This document shows positions 1 to 8,586 of a stretch of DNA of 64,000 nucleotides, piece after piece. The position numbers and the translations under genes were made by a program. Source of the stretch: Leifsonia sp. ZF2019 (GTDB taxonomy: Bacteria; Actinomycetota; Actinomycetes; Actinomycetales; Microbacteriaceae); assembly GCF_019924635.1 (NCBI RefSeq), contig NZ_CP065037.1, forward strand, positions 2,914,001 to 2,978,000, in the 5' to 3' direction. The stretch's first letter is position 1; each line of letters opens with the position of its first letter. Below the pieces are notes generated by a model. The model was not told the DNA's origin and did not search any database. It saw only the letters and a list, made by a program, of their open reading frames with translations.

Positions 1-1299
1 GTCGACGCGACCGCCCTCCGCGCCTACCTGCTGAACCCCGACACCGGTCTCTTCGAGCGTGCCGTGGGCATCGGCTCCGCCGACACCAGCGGCACGGGGG
101 ACTACACGATCCGCGGCCTCGCCGCCGGCGACTACATCGTGCGGTTCGCCGACCGCACCAGCGATACCCCCGCCTTCTCGACCCAGTACGCCGGCGGCGC
201 CGACAGCCTGTGGCAGTCGACGACGGTCACCGTCGCCGCCGGCCAGGCCGTGACCGGTGTCGACGGCGCCGTGTCCGGTTGGGGCTGGTACTCGGGCCGG
301 ATATCCGGCGGCGACCGCTTCGAGACCTCGGCTCAGGTGTCGTCCGCCATCTACCCGGCGGGCACCACCGCCGGCACGGGGCCGATCGTGCACGTCGCGA
401 GCGGCGTCGACTTCCCGGACGCGCTCAGCGCGAGCGCCGCCTCCGCCGCCGATGGGGGCCCGCTCCTGCTCACCCTCCCGGGGAGCGTCCCCGCGACGAT
501 CCTCACCGAGCTCGCCCGGCTCAAGCCGAAGGCGATCGTGGTCGTCGGCGGCACGAACTCCGTCACCGATGGCGCCTACCGCCAGCTCGCAGCGCTGACG
601 CCGTCGATCCGGCGTGTCTCGGGCTCGGACCGCTACGAGACCTCGCGGGCCGTGATGGCGGATGCGTTCGGCTCCGGCTCCGTGACGAGCGTGTTCGTCG
701 CGACCGGCGCGAACTTCCCCGACGCCCTGGTGGCCGGCTCTGCCGCCGGCTACCAGTACGGTCCCCTCCTGCTGGTCAACGGCGCCGCTGCGCATCTCGA
801 CGCGGCCAGCTCCGCCGCGATCTCGGCGCTCTCGCCGAGGCGCATCTACATCGTCGGCGGTCTCAACAGCGTGTCGGCCGGCATCCAGGCCGACCTCCAA
901 CGGCTCGGGGCGCCCCAGGTCCTGCGCCTGGCGGGCAGCGACCGGTTCGGGACGGCTCAGGCCGTCAACGCAGCGGTCTTCCCGTTCGCGGACGAGGCCT
1001 TCGTCGCCAGCGCCTTCGGCTTCCCTGACGCGCTGTCGATCTCCGCGGCCGCCGGGATGCTCGGTTCGCCGCTCCTTCTCGCACCGGCGTCCTGCATCCC
1101 CTCGGGCGAGGTGGCCGACGCCACGCTACGCGGCGTCTCGACCTACTGGGCCGTCGGGGGGACGAGCGTGCTGTCTCCGGGCATCACCCGGCTGCAGACC
1201 TGCGGAGCGGGCACGGGGACGACCTCGGCGCCCGGCACGCTGCCGGACGTCGCTCCGGCTCCGGGCGACGCCGGCGCCCTCACTGCTCCACGAGCTTGA
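1..1299 (+). CDS. Cell wall-binding repeat 2 family protein (5' partial)
   Basis: The frame is open from the first base, so the start lies outside the window; 432 residues are visible. The first ~85 form a small beta-sandwich-like segment (GDYTIRGLAAGDYIVRF) of the kind seen in carboxypeptidase-regulatory or SpaA-like stalk modules. Three cell-wall-binding repeat 2 units follow, opening with GGDRFETS, GSDRYETS and GSDRFGTA and each carrying an FPDAL motif and a VVGG-like strand. This domain is known in exported surface proteins that attach non-covalently to the cell wall. No sortase signal or C-terminal membrane anchor is visible; the tail is Ala/Pro/Gly-rich. The last 20 bp overlap the 3' end of the convergent exporter gene. 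What activity the missing N-terminus carries cannot be told. Confidence 0.88.
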   Translation, partial: VDATALRAYLLNPDTGLFERAVGIGSADTSGTGDYTIRGLAAGDYIVRFADRTSDTPAFSTQYAGGADSLWQSTTVTVAAGQAVTGVDGAVSGWGWYSGRISGGDRFETSAQVSSAIYPAGTTAGTGPIVHVASGVDFPDALSASAASAADGGPLLLTLPGSVPATILTELARLKPKAIVVVGGTNSVTDGAYRQLAALTPSIRRVSGSDRYETSRAVMADAFGSGSVTSVFVATGANFPDALVAGSAAGYQYGPLLLVNGAAAHLDAASSAAISALSPRRIYIVGGLNSVSAGIQADLQRLGAPQVLRLAGSDRFGTAQAVNAAVFPFADEAFVASAFGFPDALSISAAAGMLGSPLLLAPASCIPSGEVADATLRGVSTYWAVGGTSVLSPGITRLQTCGAGTGTTSAPGTLPDVAPAPGDAGALTAPRA

Positions 1300-1597
1300 G
1301 GCCGACGACGCAGCCGACGAGGCCCAGGATCAGCAGCACCTTGGCGAGTGAGAAGCCTTCGCCGCCGAAGACCGAGGCGTAGAGGACGGTGAGGGCGGCT
1401 CCGATGCCGACCCAGACGGCGTAGGCGGTTCCGGTCGAGATCTCGCGCATGGCGAAGGCGAGCCCGCCCATCGAGGCGACGAGGGCGACACCGAACACGG
1501 CGGTGGGCCAGAACCGGGTGAATCCCTCGGACTTGCCGAGGGCGGTGGCCCAGACGGCCTCGAGCACACCGGAGAGGATGAGGACGATCCACGACAT
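1280..1597 (-). CDS. gdx: SMR-family guanidinium exporter (Gdx/SugE type)
   Basis: A 105-residue, four-helix membrane protein of the small multidrug resistance family, the usual length. Glu13 in the first helix (GVLEAVWAT) is the conserved proton/cation-coupling residue. The stretch WATALGKSEGFTR is typical of the SugE/Gdx branch rather than EmrE/QacC. Gdx proteins work as dimers exchanging guanidinium for protons. The gene directly follows a guanidine-III riboswitch, which strongly supports guanidinium as substrate. The ribosome-binding site GGGAGA sits just after the riboswitch. Single-gene unit, overlapping the upstream convergent gene by 20 bp at its 3' end. Confidence 0.93.
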   Translation of the reverse strand: MSWIVLILSGVLEAVWATALGKSEGFTRFWPTAVFGVALVASMGGLAFAMREISTGTAYAVWVGIGAALTVLYASVFGGEGFSLAKVLLILGLVGCVVGLKLVEQ

Positions 1598-1610
1598 GAC
1601 GACGGTCTCC

Positions 1611-1656
1611 CTGGCCAGTCTTGTCGCTCACCGGGTACTGATCCGTCGTCCGGGAT
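1611..1656 (-). promoter_or_regulatory. Guanidine-III riboswitch (mini-ykkC-III)
   Basis: On the minus strand, just before the exporter ribosome-binding site, the RNA carries the conserved blocks of the guanidine-III class in order: CCGGACGA (1653-1646), GUACCCGGU (1638-1630) and GACAAGAC (1625-1618). The two CCGG blocks (1653-1650 and 1634-1631) can pair as the pseudoknot helix, and GAUCAG can pair with CUGGCC (one A-C mismatch, one G-U) as the other helix. The last helix strand ends one base before the GGGAGA ribosome-binding site, so guanidine binding probably frees or blocks translation. Recognition is by eye against the known consensus. Confidence 0.88.
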
Positions 1657-1777
1657 CGCGCGCACGGCGATCTAGCACAAGCGTACCACTATGGCGATGA
1701 CAAGCTTCCGTTTCGCACTGTTACGCGTGTTACGGGGCTCGGCGGTCCGCACCGGGATGGTCCGCTAGCGTGAGCGC

Positions 1778-3070
1778 ATGGCTGATCGCGAATATGGCTT
1801 CCGCACGCGTGCGATCCACGCGGGCAACATCCCCGACCCGGTGACGGGAGCCCGCGCGCTGCCGATCTACCAGACCAGCGCGTTCGTCTTCGACGACACC
1901 GCCGACGCGGCCGCGCGGTTCGCCCTGCAGAAGTACGGCAACATCTACTCGCGCCTGGCGAACCCGACGGTCGCCTCGTTCGAGGAGCGCATCGCGAGCC
2001 TCGAAGGCGGGCTCGGCGCCGTCGCCACCTCGTCCGGGCTCAGCGCGCAGTACATCACCTTCGCCTCGCTCGCCGGCGCAGGCGACCACATCGTCGCCTC
2101 GGCCAATCTGTACGGCGGGTCCATCACCCAGCTCGACGTCACGCTGCGCCGGTTCGGCGTCGAGACGACGTTCATCCAGAGCTCCGACCCCGCGGACTAC
2201 GCGGCGGCGATCACCGACAGGACCAAGGTGGTGTTCGCGGAGACGATCGCCAACCCCTCGGGCGAGATCGCCGACATCGAAGGCCTCGCCGACGTCGCGC
2301 ACGCCGCCGGGGTGCCCCTCGCCATCGACTCCACGATCGCCACCCCCTACCTCAACCGGCCGATCGAGTGGGGCGCCGACATCGTCATCCACTCGGCCAC
2401 CAAGTTCCTCGGCGGGCACGGGACGACCCTCGGCGGCGTGGTCGTCGAGAGCGGCCGGTTCGACTGGCACTCCGAGCGGTTCCCGCTCTTCTCCGAGCCC
2501 GTCGCGTCGTACGGTGGCCTGCAGTGGTCGGGCAATTTCGGCGAGTACGCGTTCCTCACCCGCCTCCGCGCCGAGCAGCTGCGCGACATCGGTCCGGTGC
2601 TCGCGCCGCACTCGGCCTTCCTGCTCGCCCAGGGCGTCGAGACTCTCCCGTACCGCATCCAGGCGCACGTCGACAATGCGCGGAAGGTCGCCGAGTGGCT
2701 CGACGCCGACCCGCGCATCGAGAAGGTGTATTGGGCGGGACTCCCGGATCATCCGCACCACGCCCGTGCCCAGAAGTACCTGCCCGGCGGCGCGGGCAGC
2801 GTGTTCAGCTTCGTCGTCGCCGGCGGTCGCGCCGTCGGCCAGAAGCTCATCGAGTCCGTGAACCTGGCCAGCCATCTCGCCAACATCGGCGACGCCAAGA
2901 CCCTGGTCATCCACCCCGCCTCCACCACCCACGCACAGCTGACCGAGCAGCAGCTGCTCGACGCGGGTGTGCTCCCGGGCGTCGTGCGCATCAGCGTCGG
3001 CATCGAGGATGCCGACGACATCATCTACGATCTGGACCAGGCCCTCACCGCGGCCGTGAAGGAGGCGTGA
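1778..3070 (+). CDS. metY: O-acetylhomoserine sulfhydrylase / Cys-Met metabolism PLP enzyme
   Basis: 430 residues, the length of the MetY branch of the Cys/Met-metabolism PLP-dependent family. The PLP lysine is Lys209 in SATKFLGGHGTT; YSRLANPT near residue 60 is the family phosphate-binding segment. The enzyme would make homocysteine from O-acetylhomoserine and sulfide in the cytosol. A TAGCGT box ends 6 nt before the ATG, so the mRNA is probably leaderless. The next gene, a CoA-binding protein, follows with a gap of 2 nt. No metX is present in the window. Related family members (cystathionine gamma-synthase, methionine gamma-lyase) are less likely because of length and the N-terminal motif. 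Confidence 0.88.
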   Translation: MADREYGFRTRAIHAGNIPDPVTGARALPIYQTSAFVFDDTADAAARFALQKYGNIYSRLANPTVASFEERIASLEGGLGAVATSSGLSAQYITFASLAGAGDHIVASANLYGGSITQLDVTLRRFGVETTFIQSSDPADYAAAITDRTKVVFAETIANPSGEIADIEGLADVAHAAGVPLAIDSTIATPYLNRPIEWGADIVIHSATKFLGGHGTTLGGVVVESGRFDWHSERFPLFSEPVASYGGLQWSGNFGEYAFLTRLRAEQLRDIGPVLAPHSAFLLAQGVETLPYRIQAHVDNARKVAEWLDADPRIEKVYWAGLPDHPHHARAQKYLPGGAGSVFSFVVAGGRAVGQKLIESVNLASHLANIGDAKTLVIHPASTTHAQLTEQQLLDAGVLPGVVRISVGIEDADDIIYDLDQALTAAVKEA

Positions 3071-3072
3071 CC

Positions 3073-3675
3073 GTGACCGACACCGCCGCGATCCAGGACA
3101 CCACCGAGATCCCCGGCACCACCGAAGTCCAGCTCGTCAACGGGCTCAGCTGCGCGCTGCCCGCCGACTCTCCGCTCGCGAAGCTGCTGAAGTCGCAGCG
3201 CACGTGGGTCGGCCCCGACGCCAAGGAGCGCCTGAGGATCCTGCGGTCGGCGAAGTCGGTCGCCATCGTCGGCGCCTCCCCCAACCCGGCCCGCTCCAGC
3301 TACTTCGTGGGCACCTACCTGCAGCAGTCGAGCGACTTCCGCGTCTACTTCGTCAATCCGAACGCCGAGACCATCCTCGGCCAGCCGGCGTATCCCGACC
3401 TCGCCTCCCTGCCGGAGGTGCCCGACATCGTGGACGTGTTCCGCAAGCCGAGCGACATCCCGGCCGTCATCGACGAGGCGATCGCCGTCGGCGCCCCGAC
3501 CGTGTGGGTGCAGCTGGGCATCTGGAACCAGGAGGCCGCCGAGTACGGCGAGTCGAAGGGCCTCACCGTCGTCATGGACCGCTGCATCAAGATCGAGCAC
3601 GCCCGCTTCCACGGCGGCCTGCACCTCCTCGGCTTCGACACCGGCCAGATCACCGCCCGCAAGACCATCCGCTGA
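3073..3675 (+). CDS. CoA-binding domain protein (YccU-like)
   Basis: A 200-residue protein with a Rossmann-like CoA-binding domain: SVAIVGASPNPARSSYFVG about residues 54-72, then VNPNAE and a conserved late segment VMDRCIKIEHAR. Proteins of this family resemble the CoA-binding half of succinyl-CoA synthetase alpha but lack the ligase part; their role is not settled. An in-frame GTG at 3067 overlaps the metY stop, but AAGGAGG at 3059-3065 sits 7 nt before the GTG at 3073 and only 1 nt before the earlier one, so 3073 is chosen. It is certainly co-transcribed with metY, which suggests a link to acyl-CoA-dependent methionine synthesis (inference). Confidence 0.85.
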   Translation: MTDTAAIQDTTEIPGTTEVQLVNGLSCALPADSPLAKLLKSQRTWVGPDAKERLRILRSAKSVAIVGASPNPARSSYFVGTYLQQSSDFRVYFVNPNAETILGQPAYPDLASLPEVPDIVDVFRKPSDIPAVIDEAIAVGAPTVWVQLGIWNQEAAEYGESKGLTVVMDRCIKIEHARFHGGLHLLGFDTGQITARKTIR

Positions 3676-3703
3676 GGCGCGCGCGCCGCCTCCGCACCGC
3701 CGC

Positions 3704-3761
3704 CGAGGCGCCCCATAGTCGGCCGCCTGGACGCGAGACGGCCGATTGTCGGCCGCCTCGG
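3704..3761. repeat. Intergenic direct repeat, GAGGCGGCC family, copy A
   Basis: Two 24-base units with a 30-bp period lie between the convergent ends of the CoA-binding and methyltransferase genes: 3705-3728 and 3735-3758. Both end in GTCGGCCGCCT and start GAGGCG or GAGACG. Each unit is itself an imperfect palindrome (GAGGCGGCC...GGCCGCCT). The same unit recurs 38 kb away at 42143-42166, again between convergent genes. Probably a hairpin-forming intergenic repeat that may act as a bidirectional terminator. Confidence 0.7.
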
Positions 3762-3771
3762 CACCGGGACA

Positions 3772-4353
3772 TCACGCCCGCGCGATGATGTGGAACACGT
3801 GCCAGTGCTTCGGGCCCTCGAACGACATGCCGCGGCGGTCGTCCTCCGCGAGGTGGAGGACCTCCATGCCGGTCAGCATGCCGGTGACCCCGGCGCGGTC
3901 GTGGAAGTTCATGCGGGGGCGGCCGAACCAGGTGTCGTGGGGGCCGAAGAGCTCGCCGGCGAAGAGGCCGCCGGGCCGGAGCGCGTCGCGGATGTCGGCC
4001 CAGACGTACGGGAATCGGTCCGCCTCGCAGAACGGCAGCGCGAATCCCGCGTAGACGAAGTCGGCCGCCGGGAGGTCGCCGAGCGACTCGAACGGAGCCG
4101 AGCGCACCTCGAGGCGGGTCTGCTCCTCGGGCGTGAGCCCGGCGCGCACGCGCTCGTCCACACCGGGGTCGGAGTCGATCGCCAGCACCCGCCAGCCGCG
4201 GGTCACCAGGTGCCGCGCCTCGACCCCGTCTCCGCAGCCCAGGTCGATCGCCGTACCCGGCTCTCCCGGCCATGCTTCGAGCGCGCTCGCGAAAGTCGGG
4301 CGCACGCCGCGGCCGCCCTGCTGCTCGTAGAACTGCGACCAGTCGAACGCCAT
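3772..4353 (-). CDS. Class I SAM-dependent methyltransferase
   Basis: 193 residues with the SAM-binding motif I AIDLGCGDGVEARHL near residues 34-48 and an acidic motif II (LAIDSD). The overall plan resembles the TehB/thiopurine methyltransferase group of small-molecule methyltransferases. The C-terminal segment HWHVFHIIARA is a typical last strand. The substrate cannot be told. A TAGGCT box ends 7 nt before the ATG, suggesting a leaderless message. It is monocistronic, divergent from the BTAD regulator with about 60 bp between starts. Confidence 0.8.
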   Translation of the reverse strand: MAFDWSQFYEQQGGRGVRPTFASALEAWPGEPGTAIDLGCGDGVEARHLVTRGWRVLAIDSDPGVDERVRAGLTPEEQTRLEVRSAPFESLGDLPAADFVYAGFALPFCEADRFPYVWADIRDALRPGGLFAGELFGPHDTWFGRPRMNFHDRAGVTGMLTGMEVLHLAEDDRRGMSFEGPKHWHVFHIIARA

Positions 4354-4413
4354 GGGGCCGAGCCTACGCGCGTGCGCACCCGTGTCGCGCCCTCGGCTGG
4401 CTAAACTCGGCGG

Positions 4414-7400
4414 GTGGAGTCCGCGCCTTCGTCCCCCCGCGTCGCCGTCCTCGGCCCCGTGCTGGTGGAGGATCGCAGCGGCGCGCTGACCGAGCCGTCC
4501 GGCCCACGGAGCAAGCGGTTCGTCGTCGCGCTCGCGCTCGCGAACGGGCCCCTCTCGGTGTCGTCGCTCGTCGCGGACCTCTGGGACGACGCTCCGCCGC
4601 GGCAGGAGCGGGCGGCGCTGCAGACCCTCGTCTCACGGCTGCGCACCGCCAGTGCGGACGGCCTCGTCGATTCGACCCCCGGCGGGTACGCCTTGGCGAG
4701 CGCCGCCGAGACGGACCTGGGGCTGGCGCGGCGTCGTGCTGCCGCGTCCCGCGGGCTCCTGGCGGGAGGCGACGCCGCAGCGGCCGTCCGGGAGGCGACC
4801 GCGGCCCTCCTCCTCTGGCGGGGCGAACCCGGCGCCGAGCTCGGTGACGCACCGCTCGCCGACGATCTCGCCCGTGCGGCGCAGACGCTGCGGGACGAAC
4901 TGCTGCTCGTCCGCTCCCGCGCCCACCTCGCCGCGGGAGACCCCGACGCCGCCCTGGACGACCTGCGGATCCTGGTCGAGACGCACCCCCTCGACGAGTC
5001 GCTGCAGCGCGAGCGGATGACCGCCCTGGCGGCGGCCGGCCGCCGCAGCGAAGCCCTCCTCGTCTTCGCCGACCTCAAGGAGGCCCTGCTCGACCGTCTC
5101 GGCACGCGTCCCGGTCAGGAACTCGTGGCCCTCAACGCGCGGTTGCTCGCCGAGGACGACGCACCGGACCCGGCTCCGCCCGCGCGCGTGCGCATCGGGT
5201 TGCGCAGCGCGCCGAACGCACTGCTCGGACGCGAGTACGACGTGGACGCGCTGGAGGACCTGATCGCGACCTCCCGGCTGGTGACGATCCTCGGGCCGGG
5301 CGGTCTGGGCAAGACCCGGCTGGCGCAGGAGATCGGCCGGCGGGCGATCCACCTCCCCGCCGTCGTCTTCGTGGAGCTCGCAAGCGTGCGCAGCAGCCAG
5401 GACATCGAGCTGGCCTTCGCCTCCACGCTCGGTATCCGGGAGGCGCACAGCGCGCGTCCCGGCGACCCCGGCGCCCTCGTGGACCTGCACTCCCGCATCC
5501 TCGGCCAGCTCGCGGAGCGCGAGACGCTTCTCATCGTCGACAACTGCGAGCACATCGTCGACGACGCCGCCGCGTACATCGCCGATGTCCTCGACTCGAC
5601 CTCGAACGTCCGCGTCCTCGCGACGAGCCGATCGCCTCTCGCCATCGGCGCGGAGCGCGTCTATCCGCTCGACTCCCTGGCGAGCGCCGACGACGGCCCG
5701 GCCGTCGAGCTGTTCGTGGAGCGCGCCCGGGCGGCACGGCCCGGTGTCGTGCTGCCCCGAGAGACGGTCGCCCGGCTCTGCGACCGCCTCGACGGGCTGC
5801 CGCTCGCCATCGAGCTCGCGGCCGCACGCACCCGTTCCCTCTCCGTCGACGAGATCGAGCGACGGCTCGGCAACCGGTTCGCCCTCCTGACCGGCGGCGA
5901 TCGCACCGCGCCGGAGCGCCACCGCACGCTCTTCGCCGTGATCGACTGGAGCTGGAACCTCCTCGCATCGTCGGAGCAGGCCCTCCTGCGCCGGCTCTCG
6001 GCCTTCGCCGACGGTTTCAGTTCCGAGGCGGCGGAGGCCGTGGCCGGACCGAGCGCGCCCTCGGTGCTCGACGATCTCGACGCGCTCGTCACGCAGTCCC
6101 TGGTGACGGTGACGGAGGACGCCGCGACCGGTCTCCTGCGCTACCGGATGCTGGAGACGGTCCGCGAGTTCGGCGACCGCGAGCTGGAGGCCGCGGGCGA
6201 GGCGGAGGCCGTGCGCGACGGGATGGACGCGTGGGCCGTGTCGTTCGCGCGATCGGCGATGCGCTCGATGCACGGGCGCGCGCTGGTCGCGACCTTCGGC
6301 CGGGTGACCGCCGAGCAGGACAACCTCGTCGGTGTGCTCCGCTCGGCGATCGACGGCGGTCGACCGGAGACGGTGGCGGCGGTCTTCGCCCTGCTCTCCT
6401 ACTACTGGTCGCTGCGGAGCGCGCACTCCGAGGTCCTCGGTTTCGGGCCGTCGGTGCTGGGCGTCCTCGCGGACTGGGAGGCGGAGGGCGACGCGCGCGA
6501 CGACGCTGCGGCATGCTTCACCATCATCGGCGGCACCTTCCTCTACGTCGATCTGCGCACGTCCGCCCGCGCCATCGCGCGGCTGCGGCGGCTGCGCCGG
6601 GTGGGCCCGTTCGCCGACCCGCGGCTGCGCGCGATGACGAACCTCATCCTGGTGGCGGGCAAACCGGAGCCGGGGATGCGGATGCTCGTCGAGTACGCCG
6701 CGTCCGGCGATCCCGAGCTCGCCGTCCTGGGCAACCTGCTCCTGGCGCAGCTGAACGAGAACGCGGGCGAGCTGCAGGAGGGCCTGGTGCGGGCCTCGCG
6801 TGCCTACGCCCTGGGACAGGAGGTCGGAGACGCCTGGTCGACCGCCTCCGCGGCACAGGCGCTGGCGCAGCTGCACAGTCAGCTGGCGCACCCCGAGGAG
6901 GCGCTCCTCTGGGCTCAGCGCGCGCACGACGGGCTCGCGCCGCTGCAGGCCGCCGGCGATCTCCGCCAGCTCGACTGGCTGATCGCGATCAACTCCGTCA
7001 CCGTCGGCGACACCGTCCGCGGCCGGGCGCTGCTGGAGCAGTACCTGAGCGTCGAGGTCGACCGCACCGGATTCGACTACGTCGACTACTACGGCATCGG
7101 CTACGGCGGCATGGCCGAGATCGCGCTCGCGGAGGGCGATCTCGCCGAGGGCATCCGGCGCTACGCGGAGGCGGTGGGCGTCTTCGTCGACGACGGCGTC
7201 GCTCAGCGCGAGACCCTCACCAATCCGTGGCTGACGATGCTCGGGGCGGCGCAGCTCGTGGTCCGGCTGCGCGCCCACGCCGCGAGCCCCGACGAGATCG
7301 CGCCCGGCAGTGTGCCGTGGAGCGAGACGGACGAGCTGGCACGACGGCTGCGGGTGCGCGTGCTCGTGTACACGCGCCTCAACACCTGGTACATCGACAA

Positions 7401-7698
7401 GCCCGTCCTCGGCAGCGGCCTGCTCGCCTACGCCGCGTGGATGCTCGACCCGCACACGGCGCACGACCGCGGCGACGCGTGGGTGCGCATCGGGCTCGAA
7501 CTGGTCGGGATAGCGACCCGGCTGAACTCGCGGCAGGACATGGCCAGCATGCAGCGCGCACGGCTGGCGAAGCCTGTGATGGCCGCCTGGGGCGCCGACC
7601 GGCTGGCGGCGGCGATCGACGCCGCCGCAGCGCTGAGCCTCGACGAGGCCTCCTCGCGCGGCCTCGCACTGCTCACGACGGCCAAGCCGACCCGGTAG
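4414..7698 (+). CDS. AfsR/SARP-type BTAD transcriptional regulator with ATPase and TPR-like domains
   Basis: 1094 residues. Domains in order: an OmpR-type winged helix (about 10-90; RSKRFVVALALANGPLS... QTLVSRLR... GGYALAS), the all-helical bacterial transcriptional activator domain (about 95-240), a STAND/AAA-like ATPase with Walker A GPGGLGKT at 294-301 and Walker B LLIVDNCEH near 372, then a long helical repeat region (about 600-1080) with TPR character. AfsR-like proteins are known to bind 11-bp-spaced direct repeats and recruit RNA polymerase. GTG start; TAAACT ends 6 nt before it, so probably leaderless. It converges on a DrrAB-type exporter operon whose promoter region has three tandem 11-bp repeats, a plausible target (inference). 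Confidence 0.88.
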   Translation: MESAPSSPRVAVLGPVLVEDRSGALTEPSGPRSKRFVVALALANGPLSVSSLVADLWDDAPPRQERAALQTLVSRLRTASADGLVDSTPGGYALASAAETDLGLARRRAAASRGLLAGGDAAAAVREATAALLLWRGEPGAELGDAPLADDLARAAQTLRDELLLVRSRAHLAAGDPDAALDDLRILVETHPLDESLQRERMTALAAAGRRSEALLVFADLKEALLDRLGTRPGQELVALNARLLAEDDAPDPAPPARVRIGLRSAPNALLGREYDVDALEDLIATSRLVTILGPGGLGKTRLAQEIGRRAIHLPAVVFVELASVRSSQDIELAFASTLGIREAHSARPGDPGALVDLHSRILGQLAERETLLIVDNCEHIVDDAAAYIADVLDSTSNVRVLATSRSPLAIGAERVYPLDSLASADDGPAVELFVERARAARPGVVLPRETVARLCDRLDGLPLAIELAAARTRSLSVDEIERRLGNRFALLTGGDRTAPERHRTLFAVIDWSWNLLASSEQALLRRLSAFADGFSSEAAEAVAGPSAPSVLDDLDALVTQSLVTVTEDAATGLLRYRMLETVREFGDRELEAAGEAEAVRDGMDAWAVSFARSAMRSMHGRALVATFGRVTAEQDNLVGVLRSAIDGGRPETVAAVFALLSYYWSLRSAHSEVLGFGPSVLGVLADWEAEGDARDDAAACFTIIGGTFLYVDLRTSARAIARLRRLRRVGPFADPRLRAMTNLILVAGKPEPGMRMLVEYAASGDPELAVLGNLLLAQLNENAGELQEGLVRASRAYALGQEVGDAWSTASAAQALAQLHSQLAHPEEALLWAQRAHDGLAPLQAAGDLRQLDWLIAINSVTVGDTVRGRALLEQYLSVEVDRTGFDYVDYYGIGYGGMAEIALAEGDLAEGIRRYAEAVGVFVDDGVAQRETLTNPWLTMLGAAQLVVRLRAHAASPDEIAPGSVPWSETDELARRLRVRVLVYTRLNTWYIDKPVLGSGLLAYAAWMLDPHTAHDRGDAWVRIGLELVGIATRLNSRQDMASMQRARLAKPVMAAWGADRLAAAIDAAAALSLDEASSRGLALLTTAKPTR

Positions 7699-7708
7699 CG
7701 CACACCGC

Positions 7709-7755
7709 AGAGCGGCCGCCGCTCCCCTCCGCAGGGAACGACGGCCGCCGTCTCG
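7709..7755. terminator. Possible bidirectional terminator
   Basis: Between the convergent regulator and ABC permease genes two nearby palindromic blocks, GAGCGGCCGCCGCTC and GACGGCCGCCGTC, flank CCCCTCCGCAGGG. Each could form a stem, and they can also pair with each other. There is no clear T-run, so the terminator call is tentative. Confidence 0.4.
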
Positions 7756-7767
7756 GATGCGCCCGGC

Positions 7768-8586
7768 TCAGGCCTTGCGCATGTAGGCCCGCACGGTGAG
7801 CGGGGCGAAGACCGCCACGATCACGGCGGCGCCGAGCAGCGCCCACCATCCGTCGGCCGGGAAGGTGCCGTTGTTGGCGAGGTCGCGGACCGCGGTGACC
7901 AGGTGCGAGACCGGGTTGACGTTCACGAAGGTCTGCAGCCAGTCCGGCAGGGTGCTCGCCTGCACGAAGGCGTTCGAGAAGAACGTCAGCGGGAACAGCA
8001 CGAGGAACGAGATCCCCTGCACCGACCCCGCCGTGCGGGCGATCACGCCGAAGAACGCGAAGATCCAGCTGATCGCCCAGGCGCAGACGATCACGAGCAG
8101 GCCGGCCAGGACGACGAAGCCGAACCCGGCCGCCGGACGCCAGCCCATGACGAACCCGGTGAGGAAGGTGATCGTGGTCGCGATCGCGTAGCGCAGGGTG
8201 TCCGCCAGCAGGGCGCCGGAGAGCGGGGCGATGCGGGCGATCGGCATCGACTTGAAGCGGTCGAACACGCCCTTGTCCATGTCCTCGCGGAGCTGGACGC
8301 CGGTGACCACGGAGGTCGTGATCACCGTCTGGGCGAGGATGCCCGGGATGAGGTAGGGCAGGTATGCCGTGACCCCTCCAGCGAGCGCGCCGCCGAACAG
8401 CAGGGCGAACATGATCGTGAAGATGATCGGCTGCAGCGTCACATCGAAGAGCTGCTCCGGCGTCCGCTTGATCTTCAGCAGGCCGCGCCGGGCCATGGTC
8501 AGCGTGTTCGCCAGGGTCTGGCCCAGGCTGACGTGGTTCTTGAGGTTCCGCTCGGACGGCGGAGTGATGGTGGCGATGGCGCTCAT
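7768..8586 (-). CDS. ABC-2 type transporter permease (DrrB-like)
   Basis: 272 residues with about six predicted membrane helices (for example QPIIFTIMFALLFGGAL, FGFVVLAGLLVIVCAWAISWIFAF, ISFLVLFPLTFFSNAF), the usual DrrB/ABC-2 layout with a cytoplasmic N-terminus. The segment GISFLVLFPLTFFSNAFV is a family hallmark. The ATG at 8586 overlaps the stop of the ATPase gene as ATGA, so translation is coupled and the two make one exporter. A longer open frame upstream exists only because of base composition. Substrate unknown; drug or glycolipid-like compounds are usual for this family. Confidence 0.9.
   Translation of the reverse strand: MSAIATITPPSERNLKNHVSLGQTLANTLTMARRGLLKIKRTPEQLFDVTLQPIIFTIMFALLFGGALAGGVTAYLPYLIPGILAQTVITTSVVTGVQLREDMDKGVFDRFKSMPIARIAPLSGALLADTLRYAIATTITFLTGFVMGWRPAAGFGFVVLAGLLVIVCAWAISWIFAFFGVIARTAGSVQGISFLVLFPLTFFSNAFVQASTLPDWLQTFVNVNPVSHLVTAVRDLANNGTFPADGWWALLGAAVIVAVFAPLTVRAYMRKA

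Noticed and set aside
1641..1660. Guanidine-II (mini-ykkC) hairpin in the exporter leader
   Set aside because: ACGA occurs in a loop, but the second ACGR hairpin is missing and the blocks match guanidine-III much better.
4633..7464. Long open frame antisense to the BTAD regulator, over 900 codons
   Set aside because: Composition shadow: GC-rich third positions remove stops on the opposite strand. The predicted protein is Arg/Gly/Val-rich with no domain, while the sense frame has clear motifs.
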